Origin: Cenarchaeum symbiosum A
Lineage (GTDB): Archaea; Thermoproteota; Nitrososphaeria; Nitrososphaerales; Nitrosopumilaceae
Assembly: GCA_000200715.1 (NCBI GenBank)
Contig: DP000238.1
Location: 256,832 to 320,831, forward strand
DNA: 64,000 bases
Reading direction: 5' to 3'
In this document: positions 33,312 through 41,974 of the stretch, in pieces
How positions within the stretch are numbered: the first letter of the stretch is position 1
Layout of the letters: the number at the start of each line of letters is the position of its first letter
Translations under genes and position numbers: made by a program
The notes under the pieces: model-generated
What the model saw: only the letters and a program-made list of their open reading frames with translations
Databases searched by the model: none
What the model was told of the DNA's origin: nothing

Positions 33312-33794
33312 ATGGGCGGCATTCAAAAGATAGCGGCGCTAGTGACAGGCGGCCAGGCATCTGCAGGCCCGCCGCTTGGCCCCGCAATGGGCCCGCTTGG
33401 CGTCAACATCATGGAGGTCATAGCGGCCATAAACGACGAGACAAAGGACTTTGAGGGCATGAAGGTCCCTGTTACGGTCTCTGTGGATACTGATACAAAA
33501 AAGTGGGAGGTCGAAGTAGGCATTCCATCTGCTGCTGCGCTCCTCCTCAAGGAGGCGGGCATACAGAAAGGCTCCGGCACCCCGGGCACAGAATGGGTCG
33601 GCGATGTAACAATGGACTCTGTGGCAAAGGTGGCCCGGACAAAGCTCGAATCCTCGTACGCATCATCTGTAAAACAGGTGGCAAAGGTTGTGGCGGGAAC
33701 ATGCGTCCCCCTTGGAATAAAGATAGAAGGCAAGACGCCCCGCGAGATAACCGCCGAGATAAACGAAGGCAAGTGGGACGAAAAGTTCGCCTAG
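33312..33794 (+). CDS. rpl11: 50S ribosomal protein uL11
   Basis: A 160-residue protein with 'KIAALVTGGQASAGPPLGPAMGPLGVNIM', the classic L11 start, and 'GTCVPLGIKIEGKTPREITAEI' near the end. A TTAAATCC element (33284-33291) lies about 25 nt upstream, so it may have its own promoter besides that of secE. The usual followers L1, L10 and L12 are not here; a convergent Lrp gene begins at its stop. Confidence 0.95.
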   Translation: MGGIQKIAALVTGGQASAGPPLGPAMGPLGVNIMEVIAAINDETKDFEGMKVPVTVSVDTDTKKWEVEVGIPSAAALLLKEAGIQKGSGTPGTEWVGDVTMDSVAKVARTKLESSYASSVKQVAKVVAGTCVPLGIKIEGKTPREITAEINEGKWDEKFA

Positions 33795-34249
33795 GCCCCG
33801 CCGGGATAGACGGGATCCTTGTCGGTCTTTTGCAGCTCCACAAAGGTCTCTGTATTCTGAATGCCCTCTATCTTGCCTATCTTGTCTATTACCACCGAGT
33901 GGAGCGATTCCAAATTTCTTGCCAGCACTCTTATCATCATGTCGAACCTTCCGGTCACCTCGGATATCGACGCCACCTCGGGAGTCTCCATTAGCTTCTG
34001 ATGTATGCTCTCTTTGAACTTGGGATCCCGGTTTATCCCGACTGATGCCTTGACATCTATTCCCAGCAGGGAGTCATCTATCACTATTGTAAACCGCTTT
34101 ATGAGCTTCTTTCTTACGAGGCGCTTTATCCTGCTGTATAAAACAGACGAGTTGATGTTGAGCTTTTTGGACAGGCTCGGCACGGAGACCGAGCTGTCCT
34201 TTGCGAGCTCGTACAAAAGCCTCATATCGAGCTCGTCAAACCTGTGCAT
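33791..34249 (-). CDS. Lrp/AsnC-family transcriptional regulator
   Basis: A 152-residue protein starting at ATG 34249 (MHRFDELDMRLLYELAKDSS). An N-terminal winged HTH ('VSVPSLSKKLNINSSVLYSRIKRLVRKKLIKRF') is followed by a RAM effector domain ('GINRDPKFKESIHQKLMETPEVASISEVTGRFDMMIRV'). An in-frame ATG at 34270 is nearer the CTATATC element at about 34277, so 34249 is preferred. Lrp proteins respond to amino acids or other small ligands; target unknown. Confidence 0.87.
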   Translation of the reverse strand: MHRFDELDMRLLYELAKDSSVSVPSLSKKLNINSSVLYSRIKRLVRKKLIKRFTIVIDDSLLGIDVKASVGINRDPKFKESIHQKLMETPEVASISEVTGRFDMMIRVLARNLESLHSVVIDKIGKIEGIQNTETFVELQKTDKDPVYPGGA

Positions 34250-34337
34250 TGCTGACTGATCTGCCCACATGTAGATATAGTTTTTTCAGAAAACCGCCCC
34301 GTATATTGGAAGATTCCCACAAAAGCTGCCTGTGTGC

Positions 34338-35162
34338 CTAGTCGGGATCTTTTGCCGTTCTGCGCCTCTTTGTCCCAAAGTAGGCCTTTCTGGCAAAGCA
34401 GAGGTATGCCGTGTGGCCTATCCCCTGGAACGAATGGCGGGTCTTGCCTTCCCTTGCCTCTATCTGCCGGAGTATCTGCTCAGAGCACTCTATGTCGGTA
34501 AACTCGTTTGCGACCAGCTCGCTTACCAGCTTTTCTAGCTGGTTCATTGTAGGGCATACTGCGACCATTGGGGCGCTGCCCTTGAGCATCCGGCGCACCT
34601 GGGGAAGGGCGGTCCAGGGATCGCCAAGGTCTATTACTGCCGCGTCTGCATCTGCAACCGGGACGGTCCTTGACTTTCTTATGTCCATCTTGTTCATTAT
34701 CACATATTTTGTCATGCCCGCCCGGGCGATGTTCTTTTCGGCTATTGCCATAAAGTCTGCGTCTACATCGAATGTATGCACGCGGCCCCGCGGCTTTACT
34801 ATGCTGGCAAGAAAGGTCGTAAGTGCCCCGCTGCCCGTGCCTATCTCCACTATGGTCTGGCCGCTCTGTATGCCCATGCGGGACGCCATGTAGCCCGATT
34901 CTTTGGGGTATACTATCTGCGTGCTGTGCTGGAGCTTCATTGTATAGTCGTAGGTGGTGGGCCGGAGCAGGTAGACGTACTTGTCCTTGTTGGTGGTCAG
35001 CCTGGAGCCGTACTCTTTTCCTATGGCGTCGGCGTGGCTTATTATCCCTATGTGGGTGTGCAGCTTTGCATTCTTTGTTATCTTGACGAGCCACTTTTTC
35101 GTCCTGTTATAGTAGAACAGCACGTGCTCGTTTGCCTTTATCTTGTCTGACTTGCCTGCCAT
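34338..35162 (-). CDS. trmI: tRNA (adenine-N1)-methyltransferase TrmI
   Basis: A 274-residue class I SAM methyltransferase starting at ATG 35162 (MAGKSDKIKANEHVLFYYNR). The N-terminal beta domain is followed by 'IVYPKESGYMASRMGIQSGQTIVEIGTGSGALTTFLA' (SAM site) and 'AVIDLGDPWTALPQVRRMLKG' (motif IV DLxxP variant). Archaeal TrmI methylates A57/A58 in the T loop. TATA-like ATTATTATC (35184-35193) is about 27 nt upstream. The C-terminus is unusually basic (GTKRRRTAKDPD). Confidence 0.9.
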   Translation of the reverse strand: MAGKSDKIKANEHVLFYYNRTKKWLVKITKNAKLHTHIGIISHADAIGKEYGSRLTTNKDKYVYLLRPTTYDYTMKLQHSTQIVYPKESGYMASRMGIQSGQTIVEIGTGSGALTTFLASIVKPRGRVHTFDVDADFMAIAEKNIARAGMTKYVIMNKMDIRKSRTVPVADADAAVIDLGDPWTALPQVRRMLKGSAPMVAVCPTMNQLEKLVSELVANEFTDIECSEQILRQIEAREGKTRHSFQGIGHTAYLCFARKAYFGTKRRRTAKDPD

Positions 35163-35205
35163 GAGCGGCGGCACCTACACATCAGATAATAATCTAGTGC
35201 TTGGG

Positions 35206-37068
35206 TCACATCCTGTCGGGCGCGGATATCCCTATCAGGTATAGCGCCCCGGAGACCGCATGCATGAACGCACGGACAAGGCACAATCTTGCATTTGATA
35301 GTGCAGGATTGCCGGCATCTATCACCCTTACATGCTCGTAAAAGCCGTTGAACGCTACGGCAAGGCCGTGGCAGTACCTTGCTATTATCTTCGGTGAGAG
35401 GCTGCCCGCAGCGTCTCCGAGGTGTATTCCAAACATGCCTATCTCCCTGAGCAGGGCCCTCTCGCGGGGGTCCTCAAGCAGGGCATACTCTGCGTTATAG
35501 TCGGGCTCTGCCCCCGCCTTCTCCATGACCCTTGCTGCCCGCGCGTGGCTGTACTGTATGTAGGACGCGGTATCGCCCTCGAGGCTCAGCGACTTTTCCA
35601 TGTCAAACGTTATTGCCCTGTTCAGATCCTGCCTTGCCATCTCATACCGGATGGTCGCAGAGGCAATATCTGCCGATATGCGGCCAAGCTCTACCTTGTC
35701 CATCTCCGGGTTGCGCCTGGACGTCTCGGCGCGGGCCTTCTCCGCCAGCACTCCTAGCACGGTATCTGCGTTTACGTACAACCCCCTGCGCCCCGACATC
35801 TGGGCCGACTTTCCGCCGGTATCTGCCCCAAGTGCCGCGGCCGTCCCGGGGCTGAGGGAGACGGATTCATACCCAAGGTGCACATAAGCCCCCTCGTCGG
35901 ACTTGAACCTGCCCATTAAAGAGGCGATTATCTGCTGCAGGCGCGACTGCCTTGTATCTATCACGGTGACCACCCTGCCGCCTGCGGGGCCCGCGCGCAT
36001 CTCCCCTCCTGATAGAGTGGTCTCCCAGAGCTCCTTGCCCCCGGGCTGCTCCCTGTGGTGTTTGACATACCGAAACGGATCGTCTAGCAGCCCCAGCTTC
36101 CAGGCTGCATACGGTATGTCCTTTGCGATATATGTGGCAGTCCCGTCGCTTCTTACCACCACCTTGTCGTCTGTACCCGACCGAAAGACCCAGCAGCCCG
36201 CATTCTTGCCATCTTTTTCAAGCTCCAACAGTCCCATCTTTTTGAGCCTCTCGAATACCTCGTCCCAGAGGCCAGACCGGACTATCTGGGATTCAAAGTT
36301 CAGGCAGTCATATTGAACGCCAAGGCCCCAGCACGTCTCGAGCTGGCCGTCGAGTACCCTCCTTGTTATCCTGTCTGCTAGATGCGCAGTCTCCGAGGTG
36401 CCGTCCTCGAGCCCGCGGAGTATGACTGCCCTCTTCTCTTTTAGGCCGGGATCCTCCTCGCATGCGCCGGCTGCTTTCGCATACACGTCATCCCCGCAGT
36501 ACTGGTCGAACTTTTTGCCCCCGGGGGGCTCCTCGGGTATTCCAAGCTCTGTAAAGCCGAGTATTATATCGGCCACCTGCAGGCCGGAGTCGTCTATATA
36601 ATTAAGGACGCTGACCTTGTATCCCTCCCGGGAGAGTATCCTGGCAACGGAATCGCCTATCACTATGTTCCTTACGTGTCCTATGTGCAGCGCCTTGTTT
36701 GGGTTTACACTTGTATGCTCGACTGTGACCGGCCCGCCGCCCGCCGGCGCCGGCCCCCCGCCTGCCGCCTCTATCACTATCTCTTTTGCCGCAATGCCCC
36801 AGTCCAGGGAAAAGTTGAGGTATCCGCCTGGGTGCGCTTCTGCCCCTGCTATTACACCGCCCGTCTTGTACTGTACAGCCAGCTCCTGCGCTATCTCAAA
36901 GGGGGCCCTGCCCCGGCTCTTTGCCAGCAGGAATGGCACATTGCATGATAGGTCGCCAAAGCCGGGCTTTGAGGGTGTGACGGAGAACTCGGCGGCCTTG
37001 TGCCCGCACCTGGACATGGCATCTGCCACGCCCCCGCGGACCCCGCCGATTATCTCCCTGTATCCCAT
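35206..37068 (-). CDS. argS: Arginyl-tRNA synthetase
   Basis: A 620-residue class I synthetase. The HIGH motif is in 'SVNPNKALHIGHVRNIVIGDS'. The KMSKS position reads 'GKSAQMSGRRGLYV', the relaxed form common in ArgRS. An N-terminal Add1 domain and the C-terminal helical anticodon domain ending 'HAVSGALYLIGISAPDRM' are in place. The start overlaps the end of the upstream phosphatase gene by 19 nt, so both share the promoter at about 37788. Confidence 0.94.
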   Translation of the reverse strand: MGYREIIGGVRGGVADAMSRCGHKAAEFSVTPSKPGFGDLSCNVPFLLAKSRGRAPFEIAQELAVQYKTGGVIAGAEAHPGGYLNFSLDWGIAAKEIVIEAAGGGPAPAGGGPVTVEHTSVNPNKALHIGHVRNIVIGDSVARILSREGYKVSVLNYIDDSGLQVADIILGFTELGIPEEPPGGKKFDQYCGDDVYAKAAGACEEDPGLKEKRAVILRGLEDGTSETAHLADRITRRVLDGQLETCWGLGVQYDCLNFESQIVRSGLWDEVFERLKKMGLLELEKDGKNAGCWVFRSGTDDKVVVRSDGTATYIAKDIPYAAWKLGLLDDPFRYVKHHREQPGGKELWETTLSGGEMRAGPAGGRVVTVIDTRQSRLQQIIASLMGRFKSDEGAYVHLGYESVSLSPGTAAALGADTGGKSAQMSGRRGLYVNADTVLGVLAEKARAETSRRNPEMDKVELGRISADIASATIRYEMARQDLNRAITFDMEKSLSLEGDTASYIQYSHARAARVMEKAGAEPDYNAEYALLEDPRERALLREIGMFGIHLGDAAGSLSPKIIARYCHGLAVAFNGFYEHVRVIDAGNPALSNARLCLVRAFMHAVSGALYLIGISAPDRM

Positions 37069-37763
37069 TCTCCAGACCGTGCCATCATGGGCGCCAAAAG
37101 GTCGAGCGCTTCCACCACGCCGTCGCCAGCCTCCGCGCGGGTGCGGATGGTGGCGGCCGACCTTACCCCCGGGGGCGCGTTTCCAAGAGCTATGCTTGTA
37201 TCGGCTGTTCTGAACATGGGAACATCAGTCTCGCTGTCGCCTATTGCTATCACTTTGCCGCGCGCACCGAGCATATCGAGAGCTTTTCTGAGGCCCGATT
37301 CCTTGTCTATCCCCTCGGGGTTTAGATGCACGGCATACCCGCTGTCGGCGAGCCCTATGCCAAGGCCCCTCTTTTTTGCAAACTCCCTTGCCGCACCCAC
37401 ATCGAACGTGCTCTCCAGCACTATCTCCGTCATGCGCGGGAATGTGCCCTTTCTTACCGCCCCGAACTCGGGGCCTATGACCTCAAAGGCCCTCTCGCAT
37501 ACATCCATGTCCCCAAGCAGGAGGTGCTCTGACGGGCCGGTGGTTATGCACCCGCCGTTCTCGCCCACGGCCAGCCTGGTGATTCCCCCGTAGACTGCCA
37601 GCATGTAGGCCTCTACCGAGGACCTTCCGGTTACAAGTATGACGTTGTGCCCCGAGGTAGCCAGGTGGCGCAGGGCGGATAGGGCGCCAAGGTGTATGCG
37701 GCCCCCGCCGCCGTCTTCTGTGAGGGTGCCGTCTATATCCACTGCGAATGTGGCGTGCTCCAT
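37050..37763 (-). CDS. Phosphoglycolate phosphatase-like HAD hydrolase (archaeal type)
   Basis: A 237-residue protein starting at ATG 37763 (MEHATFAVDIDGTLTEDGGG). HAD motif I is DIDGTLT, motif II 'ILVTGRSSVEA', motif III Lys region 'IDKESGLRKAL', and motif IV 'VIAIGDSETDVPMFRTADTSIALGNAP'. The C2 cap and length match the archaeal TA0175-type phosphoglycolate phosphatase. TATA AATTATTATG (37784-37793) lies about 25 nt upstream. First gene of the argS transcript. Confidence 0.82.
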   Translation of the reverse strand: MEHATFAVDIDGTLTEDGGGGRIHLGALSALRHLATSGHNVILVTGRSSVEAYMLAVYGGITRLAVGENGGCITTGPSEHLLLGDMDVCERAFEVIGPEFGAVRKGTFPRMTEIVLESTFDVGAAREFAKKRGLGIGLADSGYAVHLNPEGIDKESGLRKALDMLGARGKVIAIGDSETDVPMFRTADTSIALGNAPPGVRSAATIRTRAEAGDGVVEALDLLAPMMARSGEWDTGR

Positions 37764-37852
37764 GGCAGCCGGCCCCGGATCCGGCATAATAATTGCTTCG
37801 CAGGCAGGCCGCGCCACAAATGATAAAATAACTTCAGTGGGGATCATACACA

Positions 37853-38962
37853 TTGGGAATACCGGAAAAGATCAAGGCCATCCAGGACGAGATGTCCCGC
37901 ACCCAGATAAACAAGGCCACCGAGCACCACATCGGGCTGCTCAAGGCAAAGATTGCAAAGCTGCGGCGCGAGCAGGAGGACGACCAGACCAAAAAGAGCA
38001 GTGCCAAAAGCGACGGCTTTGACGTCCGGAGGGCGGGGGATGCCACGGTGGTATTCATAGGAATGCCGAGCGTGGGCAAGTCGACCCTGCTAAACAGGCT
38101 GACGGGGGCCAACTCGGCGGTGGGGGCGTTCCAGTTTACGACCCTTACCGTAGTCCCCGGCATGATGGAGTACAAGGGGGCGAGAATCCAGATACTCGAC
38201 CTGCCGGGCATAATCAAGGGGGCATCTGGCGGCAAGGGCCTGGGAAAGAGGATCCTGTCAGTGGCTCGAAGCGCCGACCTTGTCCTGCTGGTCCTTGACG
38301 TATTCCAGCCGTACCACGAAGACGTCCTGATAAACGAGCTGGGCAACATGGGGATCCGACTCAACCAGGACCCCCCGAATATCGTCATAGAAAAGACCTC
38401 CACCGGGGGCATAGCGGTGGCCCAGCAGAAAAGGCTCACAAAGACCTCGGAGGCGTTTTTGCGGGACATACTGCACCTGTACGGGTATACTAGCGCAAGG
38501 GTGGTGATACGGGAGGATGTGGGCTCTGAGCAGCTCGTCGACTACATATCGGGCAACAAGACGTATGCCCGGGCCCTTACTGTAGTAAACAAGATCGATC
38601 TAGTCGATGCATCCGCCCTGGAAGGGCTTGCAAAGGGCCTGGGGCCGGGCGCCATACGCGTATCGGCTGATTCCAACGAGAATATGGACATGCTAAAGGA
38701 GCGGATCTACCAGGAGCTTGCGTTTATCCGGATATACATGAGGCCCAAAGGGGGGCCCACCGACTATGAAGAGCCGCTGATAATGAGGAAGAATGCTACC
38801 GTCGGCGCCGTCTGCGACAAGCTGCACCGGCGCATGCGGGGCGACTTCCGGTATGCCTTGGTGTGGGGCTCTAGCGTAAAGTTTGGCGGGCAGCGGGTCG
38901 GGATAAGCCATACTCTATACGACGAGGATGTCCTGACGATCGTAAAGGCCCGCGGATCGTAA
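37853..38962 (+). CDS. DRG-family GTP-binding protein
   Basis: A 369-residue GTPase starting at TTG 37853 (LGIPEKIKAIQDEMSRTQIN). The N-terminal coiled helix is followed by 'VVFIGMPSVGKSTLLNRLTG' (G1), 'TTLTVVPG' (G2), 'LDLPGIIKGAS' (G3), 'VVNKIDLVD' (G4), then a C-terminal TGS domain ('ATVGAVCDKLHRRMRGDFRYALVWGSSVKFGGQRVG'). DRG proteins bind ribosomes and are universal in archaea and eukaryotes. GATAAAATAA about 27 nt upstream supports the TTG start. Confidence 0.92.
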   Translation: MGIPEKIKAIQDEMSRTQINKATEHHIGLLKAKIAKLRREQEDDQTKKSSAKSDGFDVRRAGDATVVFIGMPSVGKSTLLNRLTGANSAVGAFQFTTLTVVPGMMEYKGARIQILDLPGIIKGASGGKGLGKRILSVARSADLVLLVLDVFQPYHEDVLINELGNMGIRLNQDPPNIVIEKTSTGGIAVAQQKRLTKTSEAFLRDILHLYGYTSARVVIREDVGSEQLVDYISGNKTYARALTVVNKIDLVDASALEGLAKGLGPGAIRVSADSNENMDMLKERIYQELAFIRIYMRPKGGPTDYEEPLIMRKNATVGAVCDKLHRRMRGDFRYALVWGSSVKFGGQRVGISHTLYDEDVLTIVKARGS

Positions 38963-39082
38963 TCCGTGATCGCGCCCCGAAAGCGCGCATTTTGCGCCAA
39001 ATTGCGTTGATAATTTATTATCAGTTTGTGTAATATTGTTTAGTCTTACGATAAAAAAGCAAGCAGAATCGTCAGTTATTCA

Positions 39083-39457
39083 ATGGCTATGAAAAGAAAG
39101 GCAGTCAAGAAAACCGCCACACGACGCAAGGCGCCTGGTAGAAAACCCGGACCAAAGAAGGGTTCCACCAAGCGACGCAAGTCACCCGGCAGGAAGCCCG
39201 CAGGGCGCAAGCCTGCTGGCCGCAAACCAGCGGCGAAGAAGGGTGCCAAACGACGCAAGTCACCCGGCAGGAAGCCCGCAGGCCGCAAGCCTGCTGGCCG
39301 CAAACCAGCGGCCAAGAAGGGCGCCAAGCGGCGAAAGTCGCCTGGCAGAAAGCCCGCAGGCCGCAAGCCTGCTGGCCGCAAACCTGCTGCCAAGAAGGGT
39401 GTCAAGCGGCGAAAGACCACCAAAAAGACTGCCGCAAAAAGAAAGGTCCGGCGCTAG
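39083..39457 (+). CDS. Histone-H1-like Lys/Arg/Pro-rich repeat protein
   Basis: A 124-residue, extremely basic protein (MAMKRKAVKKTATRRKAPGR...). It is built of three 26-residue units with 'KSPGRKPAGRKPAGRKPAAKKG', encoded by 78-bp DNA repeats (gtcacccgg/gtcgcctgg at 39181, 39259, 39337). SPGRKPAGRKPA-type tails recall eukaryotic linker histone tails and bacterial AlgP/HctB proteins, which compact DNA. A nucleoid role alongside Alba is inferred from charge alone. GATAAAAAAG (39050-39059) is about 27 nt upstream of the ATG. Confidence 0.7.
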   Translation: MAMKRKAVKKTATRRKAPGRKPGPKKGSTKRRKSPGRKPAGRKPAGRKPAAKKGAKRRKSPGRKPAGRKPAGRKPAAKKGAKRRKSPGRKPAGRKPAGRKPAAKKGVKRRKTTKKTAAKRKVRR

Positions 39458-39479
39458 GCGCGCAGGGCTTCGATTAACA

Positions 39480-39518
39480 GCCGCCGGCCTGGCCGGCGGC
39501 CGTTTGCCTTTTTAATTC
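39480..39518 (+). terminator. GC hairpin followed by T-rich run
   Basis: The perfect inverted repeat gccgccggcc-t-ggccggcggc at 39480-39500 is followed by tttgcctttttaattctgtttt. It lies 23 nt after the stop of the H1-like gene and looks like an intrinsic-type terminator, though archaeal termination mainly needs the T-tract. Confidence 0.55.
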
Positions 39519-39599
39519 TGTTTTGTTTAATTCCGGGAAAGTTTTTCCCTCTAATTTTTGTCCGTGCGGGGCTTGTGCAATGCAGCCGGTTCTGCCGGG

Positions 39600-39784
39600 A
39601 TTGCAGGCGCACAGGGCCATATTTTGGAGCTGCTGCATATTACACACCGCCAACTTTACATGATAATACAACATATTCCCTCTGGATTGCAGCGCATTTT
39701 ACGAGACACTGTATTTTCGGAGCTGCTGCATATTGCACATCAGACTTTACATGATAATACAACCTGTTCACTATCTATTGCAGC
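39600..39784. repeat. Two-and-a-bit direct repeats of about 86-91 bp in non-coding DNA
   Basis: Copy 1 (39600-39685) and copy 2 (39686-39776) both begin attgcag, and both contain a shared ggagctgctgcatatt block and a 16-bp tacatgataatacaac block in the same order. A third start, attgcagca, follows at 39777. The two shared blocks are nearly identical and the spacers vary. No coding frame uses them. GATAATAC could act as a TATA-like element. They fill the 39519-39798 spacer between the H1-like gene and the collagen-like gene's 3' end. Confidence 0.75.
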
Positions 39785-39798
39785 ACAGTGCGCAAACT

Positions 39799-41205
39799 CT
39801 AGTACAGATAGCTCATGAGGCGGATCTCTTCTTCGGTTGTAACTATGTCCTTTGAGCGCAGTATCTCCAGCATCTCCTTGAATAGCGCCTTTTGCTGCTC
39901 GGATAACCCGCCTGCGGAGCCCTTGTCGCCCGGCGGGCCCGGCGGGCCGCGTGGACCAACGGGTCCTAGTGGCCCGGGCTCGCCTCTTGGTCCCGGCTCG
40001 CCTAGCGGGCCTGCGGGTCCCAAGGGGCCCCTCTCGCCCTGCGGGCCCTGTATTCCCTGCGGGCCCTTGTCTCCGGGCGGCCCCTGCATGCCTCTTTCAC
40101 CCTGCGGCCCCTGGGGGCCCTGCGGGCCCTTGTCGCCGTGGGGGCCCAGCGGGCCGTTCATGCCCTTGTCACCCTGCGGCCCTATGGCGCCCTTGTCCCC
40201 CTTGTCACCCTGCGGCCCGGGGACTCCCGTCAGCCCCTTGTCTCCGGGCTCGCCCTGGGGGCCCTGCGGCCCCTTGTCGCCCTGCGGTCCGCCTGTTCCC
40301 TCGGGCCCTGTGTTGCCCTGCGGCCCTGGGGGCCCTGCTGGGCCCTTGCCGCCCTCTACTCCTGCTGGGCCCTTGCCGCCCTCGGGACCGGCAGGTCCCT
40401 GCAGGCCCTTGTCACCCGGGGTGCCGGGGGGACCTGTCTCGCCCTTTGTCCCCGTGGGCCCGCGCTCGCCCGTTGGTCCCTTGTCACCTGGCGGCCCGTG
40501 TGGTCCTGCGTCTCCGCGCTCGCCGGGCAGGCCCTGCGGGCCCAGCGGCCCCCTGTCTCCCTTGTCGCCTGCCGGGCCATCCGGACCTGTCTCGCCCGGC
40601 TCTCCTGCTGGGCCCTTGTCACCCCTGTCGCCCATGTCTCCGGTAATTCCCTTGTCACCTGCGGGGCCCTTGTCGCCCTGCGGGCCCGGGGATCCCGGTA
40701 TGCCGCGCTCGCCGGGGGGGCCTATCGGGCCCTTGTCTCCGTGCTCGCCTGGCGCCCCAGCTGGCCCCTTGTCGCCTCTTTCTCCGGGCTGGCCTGCTGG
40801 CCCCTTTTCTCCGCGGCTGCTCGCCGGGGGCTCTGCGGGCGGCTGCTCTTGCCTTGGGGCTGACTGCTCGTATCTAGGCTGGGCCGCGCCGGGCGGCGTC
40901 GAGGATAGGGCCACGTCAAACGCAGAGTGCAGGCTCGAAAAGTGGTCCATGACCACTATGCAGACTGATGCCCTGGCAAAGACGGTAGGCGGAAGGGGGT
41001 TGGCGTCTGTGCCCAGTACTTCTGAGAACGTTCCGCCGTCGACCCTCAGGTGGTAATCGCCCCTCCAGAGGGCGGCAAAGTCCCTCGATATGATGGCCTC
41101 TTCCGGGGGCCTAGATTCTGTTATGGCTATGGTGACCTCAAAGACCCCGGACTGGCTGAACGGGGCGGATCCGCGGACCCTCAGTTTTGAGCCTGAATCT
41201 GACAT
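39799..41205 (-). CDS. Collagen-like triple-helix protein
   Basis: A 468-residue protein starting at ATG 41205 ([20 protein letters not shown]). Residues 1 to about 130 form a beta-rich head plus a Pro/Gln linker. Residues about 132-432 are roughly 100 uninterrupted G-X-Y triplets, rich in [12 protein letters not shown] and GPPG motifs. The last ~36 residues ([20 protein letters not shown]...) are helical and could trimerise the helix. No signal peptide is seen from this start or from the in-frame ATG at 41244. AAAATACAAAAATAC (about 41227-41241) lies about 28 nt upstream of 41205. Collagen-like repeats form trimers in bacteria and viruses. Confidence 0.85.
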   Translation of the reverse strand: MSDSGSKLRVRGSAPFSQSGVFEVTIAITESRPPEEAIISRDFAALWRGDYHLRVDGGTFSEVLGTDANPLPPTVFARASVCIVVMDHFSSLHSAFDVALSSTPPGAAQPRYEQSAPRQEQPPAEPPASSRGEKGPAGQPGERGDKGPAGAPGEHGDKGPIGPPGERGIPGSPGPQGDKGPAGDKGITGDMGDRGDKGPAGEPGETGPDGPAGDKGDRGPLGPQGLPGERGDAGPHGPPGDKGPTGERGPTGTKGETGPPGTPGDKGLQGPAGPEGGKGPAGVEGGKGPAGPPGPQGNTGPEGTGGPQGDKGPQGPQGEPGDKGLTGVPGPQGDKGDKGAIGPQGDKGMNGPLGPHGDKGPQGPQGPQGERGMQGPPGDKGPQGIQGPQGERGPLGPAGPLGEPGPRGEPGPLGPVGPRGPPGPPGDKGSAGGLSEQQKALFKEMLEILRSKDIVTTEEEIRLMSYLY

Positions 41206-41307
41206 CACCTCTGCTGCAAATGCGAAGTATTTTTGTATTTTCAAACGGCAGTCTTGGGGGGTTTGTGGCCCTTTCGGGCGTGCCTGTGCGCCCTTGGGGC
41301 CCGGGGA

Positions 41308-41568
41308 TCAGGCGCCAGATACCCTTATCGTGGCCGCGCTGACCAGGGGGTTGTATATGCGAAGCCCGTCACATGCCTTTTTTACGGCCTCTATTGCCTC
41401 TTCCTTGGTCTCCTCTGTTATGGTGAACTTTAGCGTCTTTGCCGTGCGTATCCTGGATACTGTCTTGTACCCGCCCCTCAGGACCAGGTCCTTTAGTATG
41501 GTGTCCCCCTCGGGATCGCTGATCCCGGGCTTGTTGCCTATTGTGACTAGTATCTCGAACTCTGGCAT
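41308..41568 (-). CDS. purS: Phosphoribosylformylglycinamidine synthase subunit PurS
   Basis: An 86-residue protein starting at ATG 41568 (MPEFEILVTIGNKPGISDPE). PurS features are 'GDTILKDLVLRGGYKTVSRIRTAKTLKFTI' and 'EEAIEAVKKACDGLRIYNPLV'. PurS joins PurQ and PurL to make FGAM in purine synthesis; neither partner is in the window. TTTAATTACG on the minus strand (about 41590-41599) lies about 27 nt upstream and rules out the longer reading. Confidence 0.88.
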   Translation of the reverse strand: MPEFEILVTIGNKPGISDPEGDTILKDLVLRGGYKTVSRIRTAKTLKFTITEETKEEAIEAVKKACDGLRIYNPLVSAATIRVSGA

Positions 41569-41974
41569 GATCCCGGGGCCGTACCGGGCGTAATTAAACC
41601 GTGGTTGCGGGGATGGAGGGCGTACTGCACTTGTGCGTGTTTGTACTCTTGGGGATCTGCTCTTGTACGGTCGGCCCAGCTGGTTACCTCGAGACTGGCG
41701 CCGTGGGTTGTAACTGTTCTTGCACCGGCGCCGCCTTTGTGGCATGCATAGGTGTCTTCATGACGGGCGTTGGTACTGCGCGTGGGATACATGCCCGACC
41801 GCGCCCCCTGCTGAACAGATACATGATCTTTTTCCTTGATACTGCCTTCACTCTTGTATGATGCGGCTGCCAAACGGACACCCGACAATCCTGTATGGCG
41901 GGCAGGGTCCCCCCGGAAAAGTGCGCCAACAGGCATATCAAGAATTCAAAAAAAAGATAAAAAAAGTTGGATCT
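41569..41974. other. 406-bp spacer with a weak, unsupported small reading frame
   Basis: Apart from the purS promoter, the plus strand holds a frame from 41601 (or ATG 41613) to 41861. It would encode an 80-odd residue hydrophobic, Cys-containing peptide with a lipobox-like LLGICSC. No TATA box at the right distance or family match supports it, so it is not called as a gene. The AT-rich end near 41950-41970 may be the terminator for the gene on either side. Confidence 0.35.

Noticed and set aside
39600-39784. Possible short CRISPR array
   Set aside because: Only two full units of 86-91 bp with two separate conserved blocks; no uniform 24-37 bp repeats with unique spacers and no cas genes in the window.
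39815-41056. A 413-codon plus-strand frame rich in GPLSP repeats, opposite the collagen-like gene
   Set aside because: It is the complement of the G-X-Y codon pattern. It lacks a promoter and its composition follows entirely from the minus-strand triplets.
41601-41861. Possible small lipoprotein gene with a lipobox-like LLGICSC
   Set aside because: No TATA element at the expected distance, no recognisable family and comparable frames on the other strand. Left as an unsupported frame in the spacer.
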